64,000 bases of DNA from positions 124,001-188,000 of the forward strand of contig JBPOFM010000002.1 of NCBI GenBank assembly GCA_051252455.1, written 5' to 3'. Below are positions 26,550 to 35,261 of this stretch, piece after piece. Numbering within the stretch: the stretch's first letter is position 1; the number at the start of each line of letters is the position of its first letter. The DNA comes from JBPOFM01 sp051252455. GTDB lineage: Bacteria; Bacteroidota; Bacteroidia; Flavobacteriales; Flavobacteriaceae. The position numbers were made by a program, and so were the translations under genes. The notes under the pieces are model-generated. The model saw only the letters and a list, made by a program, of their open reading frames with translations, was not told the DNA's origin and ran no database searches.

Positions 26550-28142
26550 ATGACCACAGAATTTAAAGATATTCCAGAAGCCTTTCAAGTAAAAGAATTA
26601 GTACGCCAAGACACCTATTTGGTTTCGGGCGAATTAAAACAATGGAAAGGCGATGTTACAGAAGTCTATTCCACCATCTCTTCAACACCTGTCTATCAAC
26701 CAACCTTGTTGGGAAGTATACCAAATTTGGGAGAGAAAGAAGCCTTGGAAGCGCTGGATTCGGCAGTGGAAGCTTATGCAAAAGGACAAGGTTTATGGCC
26801 TACCATGAAAGTGTCTGACAGAATTGATTGCATGGAAAATTTTGTAAAACAAATGAAAACCAAGCGTGAGGAAGTGGTCAAATTGCTTATGTGGGAGATT
26901 GGCAAAAACCTTCCTGATTCCCAAAAGGAATTTGATAGAACGGTTGAATATGTTGAAGACACGATTGAAGATTATAAACAATTGGATAGAAATGCCGCCA
27001 AGTTTCAAAAACATGATGGCGTGTATGCTCATATTCGTCGTGGGCCTTTGGGAGTTGTGCTGTGTTTGGGACCTTATAATTATCCATTGAATGAAACCTT
27101 TGCCTTATTGATTCCAGCGTTAATCATGGGCAACACGGTCATATTTAAGCCTGCAAAGCATGGTGTATTGTTGTTGTCTCCATTATTGGAAGCGTTTCAA
27201 AGTAGTTTTCCAAAAGGCGTTGTTAATATTATTTACGGAAGAGGAAGAGTGGTCGCAACGCCAATTATGCAGTCAGGTAAAGTGGATGTGTTAGCATTGA
27301 TTGGAAACAGTAAATCTGCAAATGCCTTGCAGAATCAACATCCGAAGAAAAACAGATTGCGATTGGTCTTGGGATTGGAAGCAAAAAACCCAGCCATTGT
27401 TTTAAAAGATGCCGATTTAGATTTGGCAATCGATGAATGTATTGCAGGAACAACGTCATTCAATGGACAACGCTGCACGGCATTAAAAGTTCTGTATGTA
27501 CATGAAGGAATTATCGATGAATTCAACAAGCGTTTTTCGGCAAAAGTGGATGCTCTTAAATTCGGAAATCCGTGGGAAGATGGTGCTAAACTGACACCAC
27601 TTCCAGAACCTGATAAACCTGCCTATATCCAAGAATTGATTGATGATGCTTTGGAAAAAGGCGCTAAAATATTGAATAAAAAAGGAGGCGAAACCACTGA
27701 AAACTATATTTTTCCTGCGGTATTGTATCCTGTAAGTAAAGATATGAGGGTGTTTCAGGAAGAACAATTTGGCCCCGTCATTCCTGTGGTTACATTTAAG
27801 GATATCGAAGAACCGCTCGATGACATGGCGGAATCCAATTATGGGCAACAAGTGAGTCTCTTCGGACAGGACATCAAAACCTTGGCGCCATTGATTGATA
27901 CCCTTGTGAATTTAGTGTGTCGTGTGAATTTGAATAGTTCGTGTCAAAGAGGTCCAGATGTCTATCCGTTCACAGGAAGAAAGGATTCGGCGGTAGCGAC
28001 CTTGAGTGTTCATGATGCCTTGCGTTCCTTCTCAATTAGAACTTTTGTGGCCTCTAAAGATAATGCGTATAACAATGCCATTTTGAGTAAATTATTGGAT
28101 AGCAAGGCTTCCAATTTTGTAAGTACCGATTATATCTTATAA
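26550..28142 (+). CDS. gapN: NADP-dependent glyceraldehyde-3-phosphate dehydrogenase, non-phosphorylating type
   Basis: 530 aa, aldehyde dehydrogenase superfamily. Catalytic Cys309 in FNGQRCTALKVLYVHEG, general-base Glu region LGLEAKNPAIVLKDADLD and nucleotide-binding IGNSKSANAL. The GQRCTA context and the C-terminal LNSSCQRGPDVYPFTGRKDS match GapN rather than other aldehyde dehydrogenases. It would oxidise glyceraldehyde 3-phosphate directly to 3-phosphoglycerate with NADPH production. It lies 77 bases after ilvA in the same direction and just before the arginine promoter, so it may contribute NADPH for ilvC, argC and sulfite reduction. Substrate is inferred from motifs. Confidence 0.85.
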   Translation: MTTEFKDIPEAFQVKELVRQDTYLVSGELKQWKGDVTEVYSTISSTPVYQPTLLGSIPNLGEKEALEALDSAVEAYAKGQGLWPTMKVSDRIDCMENFVKQMKTKREEVVKLLMWEIGKNLPDSQKEFDRTVEYVEDTIEDYKQLDRNAAKFQKHDGVYAHIRRGPLGVVLCLGPYNYPLNETFALLIPALIMGNTVIFKPAKHGVLLLSPLLEAFQSSFPKGVVNIIYGRGRVVATPIMQSGKVDVLALIGNSKSANALQNQHPKKNRLRLVLGLEAKNPAIVLKDADLDLAIDECIAGTTSFNGQRCTALKVLYVHEGIIDEFNKRFSAKVDALKFGNPWEDGAKLTPLPEPDKPAYIQELIDDALEKGAKILNKKGGETTENYIFPAVLYPVSKDMRVFQEEQFGPVIPVVTFKDIEEPLDDMAESNYGQQVSLFGQDIKTLAPLIDTLVNLVCRVNLNSSCQRGPDVYPFTGRKDSAVATLSVHDALRSFSIRTFVASKDNAYNNAILSKLLDSKASNFVSTDYIL

Positions 28143-28157
28143 AAAGGTTAAAAATGC

Positions 28158-28187
28158 TTTGAAATGTTGAATAAAATGTTACATTTG
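28158..28187 (+). promoter_or_regulatory. Promoter of the arginine operon
   Basis: TTTG (28158-28161), an 18-base spacer and TACATTTG (28180-28187): a full match to the Bacteroidota TTTG/TAnnTTTG promoter. The predicted transcript start is about ten bases before the leader-peptide ATG. Confidence 0.75.
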
Positions 28188-28200
28188 ATTTATGATTCTA

Positions 28201-28266
28201 ATGAAAAATAATATACGTCCATCAAGTCCCGCAATCGCATTGCGCAGACGCCGCAGTGCATTCTAG
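28201..28266 (+). CDS. Arginine leader peptide
   Basis: A 21-codon ORF ending IALRRRRSAF with four consecutive Arg codons (CGC AGA CGC CGC, 28243-28254) plus one earlier Arg (CGT). It begins about ten bases after the predicted transcript start and is followed, some 120 bases later, by a hairpin and T-run, then the arginine genes. This is the layout of ribosome-mediated attenuation: when Arg-tRNA is scarce, the stalled ribosome alters downstream folding and lets polymerase through. The run of scarce-type Arg codons in an otherwise AT-rich genome makes chance unlikely. Confidence 0.82.
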   Translation: MKNNIRPSSPAIALRRRRSAF

Positions 28267-28389
28267 ACTTTTGAAGCATTACACTAACGTATTTTATTAT
28301 TTTTTACCTTGATTACATCAAATTCCATCTTAAGTTTCCAAAATTCAGTTATTCAAAATAATAACCGATTTATTTTGCATTCTCCGATT

Positions 28390-28421
28390 AGACGTCGCCC
28401 TTAAGGGTGTATTCTGTTTTT
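28390..28421 (+). terminator. Attenuator terminator of the arginine operon
   Basis: AGA and CGCCC (28390-28400) pair with GGGTG and TCT (28405-28415) around TTAA, with a 3x3 internal loop, then GTTTTTG. A candidate competitor is CTTAAG at 28329-28334, able to pair with CTTAAG at 28400-28405 in the hairpin tip. The region between leader stop and GNAT gene (28267-28492) otherwise contains only AT-rich sequence. Confidence 0.62.
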
Positions 28422-28492
28422 GAACCTAGGTGAGTCCGGTTCTACATTTCAACTGTCATTTTTCTTTTTTTTTTAATTTAAATAGCATTACA

Positions 28493-29116
28493 ATGAAAAT
28501 TCTCATTGCCGATACATCGCATTTTAAGTATGCAGATATTATATGTGAAACGATTGCAGAGTCCGCAAAAGTCAGAGGCACTGGTATTGCCAAACGTGAG
28601 CCGGAATACATCAAGACCAAAATGGAAAACGGAAATTGTGTCATCGCTTTGGAAGGCGACACCTTTGCGGGTTTCTGTTATATCGAAGTTTGGAGTCACG
28701 GCAAATTTGTGGCCAATTCGGGACTGATTGTGCATCCTGATTTTAGGGAACAAGGTTTGGCGAAAATGATAAAACAGAGAGTATTTGAACATTCCAGAAC
28801 AAAGTTTCCGGATGCAAAAGTGTTCAGTATCACAACAGGGTTGGCTGTCATGAAAATGAATAGCGATTTAGGATATAAACCGGTTACTTTTTCAGAATTG
28901 ACCACAGACCAATCCTTTTGGAATGGCTGTCAAACCTGCAAAAACTTTGATATTTTACAGCGAACTGAACAAAAAATGTGTCTGTGCACAGGAATGTTAT
29001 ACGACCCAAGTAAAAAGCCGGAACCTAAACAACACGAACATGAGTTTGATAAAAAGGTGTGGACGCGATTAAAAAGCATTAAACAAACCATGTTCCTTAA
29101 AAAAGAGAAAAAATGA
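28493..29116 (+). CDS. GNAT acyltransferase, candidate N-acylglutamate synthase
   Basis: 207 aa from the ATG giving MKILIADTSHFKYADIICET. Typical GNAT fold: ANSGLIVHPDFREQGLAKMIKQ is the acyl-CoA pyrophosphate motif (Q/R-x-x-G-x-A/G). A Cys-rich stretch (WNGCQTCKNFDILQ, then KMCLCTGML) follows, then a basic tail. It is the first structural gene of an arginine operon that has no argA or argJ, and its stop overlaps argG by four bases. Context therefore suggests it acylates glutamate from acetyl-CoA or succinyl-CoA. The fold is clear; the substrate is inference. Confidence 0.82.
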   Translation: MKILIADTSHFKYADIICETIAESAKVRGTGIAKREPEYIKTKMENGNCVIALEGDTFAGFCYIEVWSHGKFVANSGLIVHPDFREQGLAKMIKQRVFEHSRTKFPDAKVFSITTGLAVMKMNSDLGYKPVTFSELTTDQSFWNGCQTCKNFDILQRTEQKMCLCTGMLYDPSKKPEPKQHEHEFDKKVWTRLKSIKQTMFLKKEKK

Positions 29117-30300
29117 AAAAGTTAGTATTAGCTTATAGTGGTGGTTTGGATACCTCTTATTGTGCAGTTCATTTATCAAAAGATGAAGGGTTTGAGGTGC
29201 ATGCCGTGAGCGTAAACACGGGTGGATTTACATCTGATGAAATTCAGAGAATCGAATCCAATGCCTATAAAATGGGTGTAGCTACCTATAAAAATATTGA
29301 TGCGGTGTCTTCTTATTATCAGAAGGTCATCAAATATTTGGTATTTGGAAATGTCTTGAAAAATAATTCCTATCCATTATCTGTCAGTGCCGAGCGGATT
29401 ATTCAGGCCATCGAAATCATAGAATTCGCCAAAAGTATCGATGCGGAATACATTGCTCATGGAAGCACGGGCGCTGGAAACGACCAGGTGCGTTTTGATA
29501 TGATATTTCAAACCTTGGCGCCAGATATTAAAATCATCACACCGATTCGTGATAAAAAATTATCGAGACAGGAAGAAATCGATTATCTGAAAGCAAATGG
29601 TGTGGACATGTCTTGGGATAAGGCAAAATATTCCATCAACAAAGGACTATGGGGAACAAGTGTTGGAGGAGAAGAAACCTTAACTTCTGATAAAGCATTG
29701 CCTGAAAGTTCCTATCCTTCACAATTAACAAAAGAAGGTAAGGAGAAGGTGACTTTAACTTTCGAAAATGGCGAATTTGTCGCTCTCAATGGAACTACAA
29801 ACAATCCTGAAAAAAATATCGAACTTCTAAATGAATTAGCATCTCCCTACGCCATCGGAAGGGATATTCATGTTGGCGACACGATTGTTGGCATCAAAGG
29901 ACGTGTTGGATTTGAAGCTGCCGCTGCACTCATTACGATTAAAGCGCATCATTTATTGGAAAAACATACCTTAACCAAATGGCAGTTGCAGCATAAAGAA
30001 TATTTGTCCAGTTTTTATGGCATGCATTTGCACGAAGGGCAATATCTCGACCCAGTCATGCGAAATATTGAAGCCTTTTTGGAAAGCAGTCAGGCGCAAG
30101 TATCAGGAGATGTCGTCGTGACTTTAAAACCGTATCACTTTTCATTGGATGGAATCAATTCGAGACATGATTTAATGAATGCAAAATTCGGAAGTTATGG
30201 CGAAATGAACAAAGGTTGGACTGCAGAGGAAGCCAAAGGATTCATAAAAATCATCGGAAATCAAAATAAAATCTATCATCAAGTAAATTCAGAATCATGA
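29113..30300 (+). CDS. argG: Argininosuccinate synthase
   Basis: 395 aa. Joins citrulline and aspartate using ATP. The PP-loop SGGLDTS appears in VLAYSGGLDTSYCAVHL, with AHGSTGAGNDQVRFD for citrulline/aspartate binding and WGTSVGGEET further on. Its start overlaps the GNAT gene by four bases and its stop overlaps argC by four bases, so the three are tightly coupled. The order differs from Proteobacteria but is common in Bacteroidota. Confidence 0.97.
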   Translation: MKKLVLAYSGGLDTSYCAVHLSKDEGFEVHAVSVNTGGFTSDEIQRIESNAYKMGVATYKNIDAVSSYYQKVIKYLVFGNVLKNNSYPLSVSAERIIQAIEIIEFAKSIDAEYIAHGSTGAGNDQVRFDMIFQTLAPDIKIITPIRDKKLSRQEEIDYLKANGVDMSWDKAKYSINKGLWGTSVGGEETLTSDKALPESSYPSQLTKEGKEKVTLTFENGEFVALNGTTNNPEKNIELLNELASPYAIGRDIHVGDTIVGIKGRVGFEAAAALITIKAHHLLEKHTLTKWQLQHKEYLSSFYGMHLHEGQYLDPVMRNIEAFLESSQAQVSGDVVVTLKPYHFSLDGINSRHDLMNAKFGSYGEMNKGWTAEEAKGFIKIIGNQNKIYHQVNSES

Positions 30301-31274
30301 AACAGGTAGGAATTATTGGAGGTGCGGGCTATACGGCTGGCGAGTTGATACGACTCTTACTGCATCATAAAAAAGTCAAAATCAATTTTGTATACAGCAC
30401 ATCCAATGCTGGCAACTATGTGAATAGTGTGCATCAAGATTTGGTTGGGTCTACGGATTTGAAGTTCACTAAAAAAATCAATCCCAATATTGACGTGCTT
30501 TTTTTGTGTTTGGGTCATGGCAATTCAAAGACTTTTTTAGAAACCAATCCATTTTCCGACAAGACAAAAATCATCGATTTAAGCAACGATTTTCGATTGG
30601 AAAAAGACAGCTTATTTCAAAATAAAACGTTTATTTACGGACTGCCTGAACTTCATAAGGAAGTTATCAAGAAAGCAAATTATGTTGCCAATCCTGGCTG
30701 TTTTGCGACCGCCATTCAGTTGGCATTGTTACCATTGGCAGCGAACAAATTATTGAACAAAGACGTTCACGTTAATGCGGTTACAGGTTCAACGGGAGCT
30801 GGTACCATGTTGTCCAATACGACTCATTTTACGTGGCGAGATAACAACTTTTCATCCTATAAATTATTCGACCATCAACATTTAGGAGAAATAAACGAGT
30901 CTTTAAAACTATTGCAACCTAATAGTTCATCAGAAGTTCTTTTTATTCCAAATCGAGGGAATTTTTCAAGAGGAATTTTTGCAACTAATTACACCAACTT
31001 TAGCGGAAGTTTGGAGAAAGCCAAAAGTATGTATAATGACTTCTATAAGGATGCGGCCTTTACGTTTGTTTCTAATGAAGACATTCACTTAAAACAAGTG
31101 GTAAATACAAATAAATGTTTGCTTCATCTCCATAAACATAACAATCTATTATTGATTACAAGTGTTATTGACAATTTGTTAAAAGGAGCTTCAGGTCAAG
31201 CAGTTCAGAATATGAATTTGATGTGTGGTTTTGAAGAAACAGAAGGACTCGGATTAAAGGCGAATTATTTTTAA
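30297..31274 (+). CDS. argC: N-acyl-gamma-glutamyl-phosphate reductase
   Basis: 325 aa. NADPH-dependent reduction of N-acylglutamyl phosphate to the semialdehyde. IIGGAGYTAGELIRLLLHH is the Rossmann motif and NPGCFATAIQLALLPLA carries the catalytic Cys. LKQVVNTNKCLLHL and GASGQAVQNMNLM close the fold. It overlaps argG by four bases. Confidence 0.96.
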   Translation: MKQVGIIGGAGYTAGELIRLLLHHKKVKINFVYSTSNAGNYVNSVHQDLVGSTDLKFTKKINPNIDVLFLCLGHGNSKTFLETNPFSDKTKIIDLSNDFRLEKDSLFQNKTFIYGLPELHKEVIKKANYVANPGCFATAIQLALLPLAANKLLNKDVHVNAVTGSTGAGTMLSNTTHFTWRDNNFSSYKLFDHQHLGEINESLKLLQPNSSSEVLFIPNRGNFSRGIFATNYTNFSGSLEKAKSMYNDFYKDAAFTFVSNEDIHLKQVVNTNKCLLHLHKHNNLLLITSVIDNLLKGASGQAVQNMNLMCGFEETEGLGLKANYF

Positions 31275-31289
31275 AACACCAAAGAAACT

Positions 31290-32414
31290 ATGAGTTTATT
31301 TAATGTGTATCCCTTGTTCGATATTACGCCTGTAAAGGGTATCGATATATATGTATACGATGAAAATGGAATAGAATATCTCGATTTATATGGAGGTCAT
31401 GCCGTGATTTCCATAGGTCATTCACATCCAAAATATGTGGAGGCAATTTCAAATCAGGTATCACAATTGGGTTTTTACAGCAATGCCATCCAAAATCCGT
31501 TACAAGAGAAATTGGCGGAGCGAATAGCGGAAGTCTCTGGTTGTAAAGACTACCAATTATTTTTATGTAGTTCTGGAGCGGAAGCCAATGAAAACGCATT
31601 GAAACTGGCATCTTTCCACAACGGAAAGCATAAAATTCTAGCCTTCAAAAATTCGTTTCACGGAAGAACGTCAGCTGCAGTTGCAGCAACAGATGACGCC
31701 AAAATAGTCGCTCCTTTAAATGCACAACAGGAAGTTGATTTTGTAGCATTGGGCGATTTGCAAACTGTTGAAACAATATTAAAACAAAACCAAACCTGCG
31801 CAGTAATTATCGAATGCATCCAAGGCGTTGGAGGATTGGACGAGAGTACGACGGAGTTTTATCAAGGCTTGGATGCATTGTGCAAAAAATACAACACCAT
31901 CTTGATTGCCGATGAAGTACAATCAGGTTTTGGACGTACAGGCGATTTTTTTGCCTTTCAAAAACACGGCATTCAACCTGAAATCATTTCCATGGCAAAA
32001 GGGATGGGCAACGGGTTTCCAATTGGAGGTATTTTAATTCATCCATCCATAAAAGCGTCATTTGGACTCTTGGGGACGACTTTTGGAGGAAATCATTTGG
32101 CCTGTGCAGCGTCGTTATCGGTTTTGGAAGTATTAGAATCTGAAGAGTTAATGAAAAATGCTACAGAAATGTCTGATTATTTTGTGGAAAGAGCCCAAGA
32201 GTTACCCAATCTTAAATCCATAAAAGGGAGAGGTTTGATGTTGGGATTGGAATTTAATTTTCCAGTGGCGGATTTGAGGAAGAAATTGATTCACACTCAT
32301 AAAATATTTACGGGAAGTGCCAAAAAACCAAATTTAATTCGAATCCTTCCACCATTAACGATTCAGAAAAAACACATTGATGCCTTTTTTGAAGCTTTAA
32401 AATCGGAATTATAA
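31290..32414 (+). CDS. argD: N-acylornithine aminotransferase
   Basis: 374 aa, class III PLP aminotransferase. The glycine-rich FLCSSGAEANENALKLA, LIADEVQSGFGRTG (cofactor Asp) and SMAKGMGNGFPIGG (PLP lysine) are intact. Converts N-acylglutamate semialdehyde to N-acylornithine with glutamate as donor. It is on the short side of the family but complete. One base separates it from argF'. Confidence 0.95.
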   Translation: MSLFNVYPLFDITPVKGIDIYVYDENGIEYLDLYGGHAVISIGHSHPKYVEAISNQVSQLGFYSNAIQNPLQEKLAERIAEVSGCKDYQLFLCSSGAEANENALKLASFHNGKHKILAFKNSFHGRTSAAVAATDDAKIVAPLNAQQEVDFVALGDLQTVETILKQNQTCAVIIECIQGVGGLDESTTEFYQGLDALCKKYNTILIADEVQSGFGRTGDFFAFQKHGIQPEIISMAKGMGNGFPIGGILIHPSIKASFGLLGTTFGGNHLACAASLSVLEVLESEELMKNATEMSDYFVERAQELPNLKSIKGRGLMLGLEFNFPVADLRKKLIHTHKIFTGSAKKPNLIRILPPLTIQKKHIDAFFEALKSEL

Positions 32415-32415
32415 T

Positions 32416-33351
32416 ATGAAAAAGTACACCGAAATAAAAGACATATCAAACCTATCAGAAACGATTAAGGACGCCATTTTGCTGAAGATGAATCCTTATG
32501 AATTTGAAAATTTAGGAAAACATAAAACCTTGGTCATGTTGTTTTTCAATGCGAGTTTAAGAACACGATTGAGCACAGAAAAAGCGGCAAAAAACCTCGG
32601 AATGCAAGTCATGGTATTGAATGTCAATGATGCGTGGAATATCGAATTTGAAGATGGAGCAATTATGAACGCAAATTCTTCAGAGCATATCAAGGAAGCA
32701 GCTCGAGTGATTTCTCAATATGCGGATATCATTGCTGTTAGGGCATTTCCGAGTCTTGTTGATAAGAAAAAAGATGAATCAGAATATGTTCTGAAAAGTT
32801 TTATAAAGTACGCCACAGTTCCCATCATCAATATGGAAAGTGCCACAGCGCATCCTTTGCAAGCTTTGGCAGATGCCATCACGATTTCGGAATTAACCGA
32901 AAAACCAAGACCAAAAGTCGTATTGTCTTGGGCACCACATCCAAAAGCCTTGCCGCAAGCCGTTGCCAATTCGTTTGTGGAAATGATGCAGAATTTGGAT
33001 GTCGATTTGACCATCACGCATCCAGAAGGCTATGAATTGAATCCAGAAATCACAAAAAACACACGCATTAATCACAATCAAGAGGAAGCCTTAAAAGATG
33101 CCGATTTTGTGTATGTGAAAAACTGGAGCAATTATAAAGATTACGGAAAAGTCCTTAATCAAGATGAAAATTGGATGATGACTCAAGAAAAATTGGGTAA
33201 GGCAAAATTTATGCATTGTTTACCTGTGAGACGAAATGTAGTTGTAGAAGATGCAGTACTCGATGGAGATAATTCAATTGTGATACAGCAAGCGAATAAT
33301 CGAACCTTTGCAGCGCAAATTGTATTAAAACAAATTTTAGAAAATTTATAA
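32416..33351 (+). CDS. argF': N-succinyl- or N-acetylornithine carbamoyltransferase
   Basis: 311 aa. Carbamoyl-phosphate loop FFNASLRTRLS and the HCLPVRRN motif are those of the N-acylornithine transcarbamylases, not ordinary OTCase; APHPKALPQAVANSF and THPEGYELN resemble the Bacteroides fragilis succinylornithine enzyme as I remember it. Ser89 in NANSSEH aligns with the residue that is Glu92 in Xanthomonas acetylornithine transcarbamylase and Pro90 in the B. fragilis enzyme. Published work reports that replacing that Glu with Ser, Pro or Ala shifts preference to succinylornithine, so a succinyl pathway is favoured here. The alignment is by eye. Confidence 0.93.
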   Translation: MKKYTEIKDISNLSETIKDAILLKMNPYEFENLGKHKTLVMLFFNASLRTRLSTEKAAKNLGMQVMVLNVNDAWNIEFEDGAIMNANSSEHIKEAARVISQYADIIAVRAFPSLVDKKKDESEYVLKSFIKYATVPIINMESATAHPLQALADAITISELTEKPRPKVVLSWAPHPKALPQAVANSFVEMMQNLDVDLTITHPEGYELNPEITKNTRINHNQEEALKDADFVYVKNWSNYKDYGKVLNQDENWMMTQEKLGKAKFMHCLPVRRNVVVEDAVLDGDNSIVIQQANNRTFAAQIVLKQILENL

Positions 33352-33368
33352 TATGGATTCCAACATGC

Positions 33369-33393
33369 AAGGTTTTAAAAACCGTGTAGGTTT
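33369..33393. repeat. Short dispersed GGTTTT/AAAACC repeat, copy 1
   Basis: AAGGTTTTAAAAACC followed by GTGTAGGTTT lies in the argF'-argB gap. It aligns with 56495-56519 and 59220-59244: two AAAACC/GGTTTT palindromic halves plus a trailing GGTTT-type end. Confidence 0.5.
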
Positions 33394-33420
33394 AAACATA
33401 AAAAATAGATAAAGTAATCA

Positions 33421-34200
33421 ATGGACTCATTAAAAGTCATTAAAATAGGAGGAAGCGTCATCGATGATGAAACGTCTTTGAATGCATTTTTGAAAGATTT
33501 TGCCACTATTCAAACTCCTAAAATACTGGTTCATGGAGGAGGAAAATTAGCAACGCAATTATCAAAACAAATGAATGTCGAGGTCAAAATGGTAGAAGGC
33601 AGACGCATCACAGACCAAGCCACTTTAGATATCATCACAATGGTATATGCAGGTAAAATCAACAAAAGCATTGTTGCAAAACTTCAAGCAAATCAATGCA
33701 ATGCCATTGGGTTTTCAGGAGCTGATGGCAATACGATTGTGTCTGAAAAAAGACCAATAAAAACCATCGATTATGGATTTGTGGGCGATGTAAAAAAAGT
33801 AAATACCGAAACATTGGAATTGCTTTTAAACAACAACATCACACCAGTATTTTGTGCCATCACACATGACCAAAACGGACAATTGTTAAACACAAATGCC
33901 GATACAATCGCGTCCGAATTGGCAATCGGTCTGTCAAATAAATTCAAAACCGAATTGTATTATTGTTTTGAAAAGAATGGCGTTCTTCAAGATGTCAATG
34001 ACGACGTTTCTGTGATTGAACACATCAATACAAACACTTATCAAACCTTAATTGCTGAAGGTATTATTTCAGATGGCATGCTGCCAAAATTGAACAATTG
34101 CTTTCACGCCATTTCACATAAGGTAGAAAAAGTATGCATTGGAAAACCTGAAATGCTCTTTGATGCCAATTCAAAATTCACAACCATAACCGCCAACTGA
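33421..34200 (+). CDS. argB: N-acylglutamate kinase
   Basis: 259 aa, amino-acid kinase fold. VIKIGGSVIDDE, LVHGGGKLATQLSKQM (phosphate loop) and NTNADTIASELAI (ATP site) are present, and MLPKLNNCF is the C-terminal signature. Phosphorylates the gamma-carboxyl of N-acylglutamate. No extended N-terminal helix of the kind that mediates hexamer-type arginine inhibition is seen, so feedback sensitivity is doubtful. Its stop shares one base with the argE start (TGATG). Confidence 0.95.
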   Translation: MDSLKVIKIGGSVIDDETSLNAFLKDFATIQTPKILVHGGGKLATQLSKQMNVEVKMVEGRRITDQATLDIITMVYAGKINKSIVAKLQANQCNAIGFSGADGNTIVSEKRPIKTIDYGFVGDVKKVNTETLELLLNNNITPVFCAITHDQNGQLLNTNADTIASELAIGLSNKFKTELYYCFEKNGVLQDVNDDVSVIEHINTNTYQTLIAEGIISDGMLPKLNNCFHAISHKVEKVCIGKPEMLFDANSKFTTITAN

Positions 34201-35261
34201 TGGAAGAACGATTAACCACAGATGCAATTGCATTACTGAAAAAACTGATTGAAACACAGTCATTTTCATCCGAAGAAGACCAAACGGCCAGTCATATCGA
34301 ATCGTGGCTGCGACGTCATAATATTGATTATAAACGAACGATAAACAATGTTTGGGCGGTCAATAAACATTTTGATGATAGCAAGCCAACGTTGCTGCTC
34401 AACTCGCATCACGACACAGTAAAACCAAATAATGGCTACACCAAAGACCCATTCAAAGAGATTGTTGAAGATGGAAAATTATTCGGTTTGGGGTCCAATG
34501 ATGCAGGTGGTTGTTTGGTCTCATTGATGGCGACTTTTGCGTATTTTTATAATGAGAAAAATCTAAACTACAATCTGGTTTTGGTCGCCTCCGCAGAAGA
34601 AGAAAGCAGCGGTCCAAACGGATTGAACAGCATGTTGAGTGTCATTCCAAAAGTGGATGTCGCGATTGTAGGCGAACCAACTTTGATGAATTTGGCGATT
34701 GCTGAAAAAGGCTTGGTAGTATTCGATGCGAAAGTAAAAGGGACTGCAAGTCACGCAGCGCATCCGAACAATGACAATGCGATTTATAACACGATTGATG
34801 TGTTGCAATGGTTCAAGGATTACAAATTTGAGAAAGTCTCCGAAGTTTTGGGAGAAGTGAAAATGACAGTCACACAAATCAAAGCAGGAAAACAACACAA
34901 CGCCATTCCGTCAGAAGTCGATTTGGTCATTGATGTTCGCGTGAATGACCAATATTCCAACAAGGAAATCGCTGATATTTTGATAAAAGAATCGCCCTGT
35001 TCAAGTATCGAAGCGCGAAGTTTACGGTTGAATTCATCTTCAATTCCAAAGAATCATCCATTGGTGCAAGCAGGAATTTCGCTTGGAAGAGACACTTATG
35101 GGTCGCCAACCTTGTCAGACCAATCGGTATTGACCTGTCCTTCATTAAAATTAGGGCCGGGCGATAGCACACGTTCGCATACGGCAGATGAATTTATTTA
35201 TGTGAATGAAATTGAAGAAGGCATCGTTATTTATATCAAATTATTAAGAAATATATTATAA
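34200..35261 (+). CDS. argE: M20-family N-acylornithine/N-acylcitrulline deacylase
   Basis: 353 aa, M20 metallopeptidase. Metal ligands appear in NSHHDTVKP (His), FGLGSNDAGGCLVS (Asp), SAEEESSGPNG (catalytic Glu pair), EPTLM and the late RSHTADEFI (His). In a pathway using ArgF' the acyl group is removed after carbamoylation, so the natural substrate should be N-acetyl- or N-succinylcitrulline. It is coupled to argB by a one-base overlap. Confidence 0.92.
   Translation: MEERLTTDAIALLKKLIETQSFSSEEDQTASHIESWLRRHNIDYKRTINNVWAVNKHFDDSKPTLLLNSHHDTVKPNNGYTKDPFKEIVEDGKLFGLGSNDAGGCLVSLMATFAYFYNEKNLNYNLVLVASAEEESSGPNGLNSMLSVIPKVDVAIVGEPTLMNLAIAEKGLVVFDAKVKGTASHAAHPNNDNAIYNTIDVLQWFKDYKFEKVSEVLGEVKMTVTQIKAGKQHNAIPSEVDLVIDVRVNDQYSNKEIADILIKESPCSSIEARSLRLNSSSIPKNHPLVQAGISLGRDTYGSPTLSDQSVLTCPSLKLGPGDSTRSHTADEFIYVNEIEEGIVIYIKLLRNIL

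Noticed and set aside
28430..28492. Longer N-terminus for the GNAT protein
   Set aside because: The extra 21 residues are Phe-rich, encoded by a poly-T stretch in the leader, and precede a typical GNAT start.
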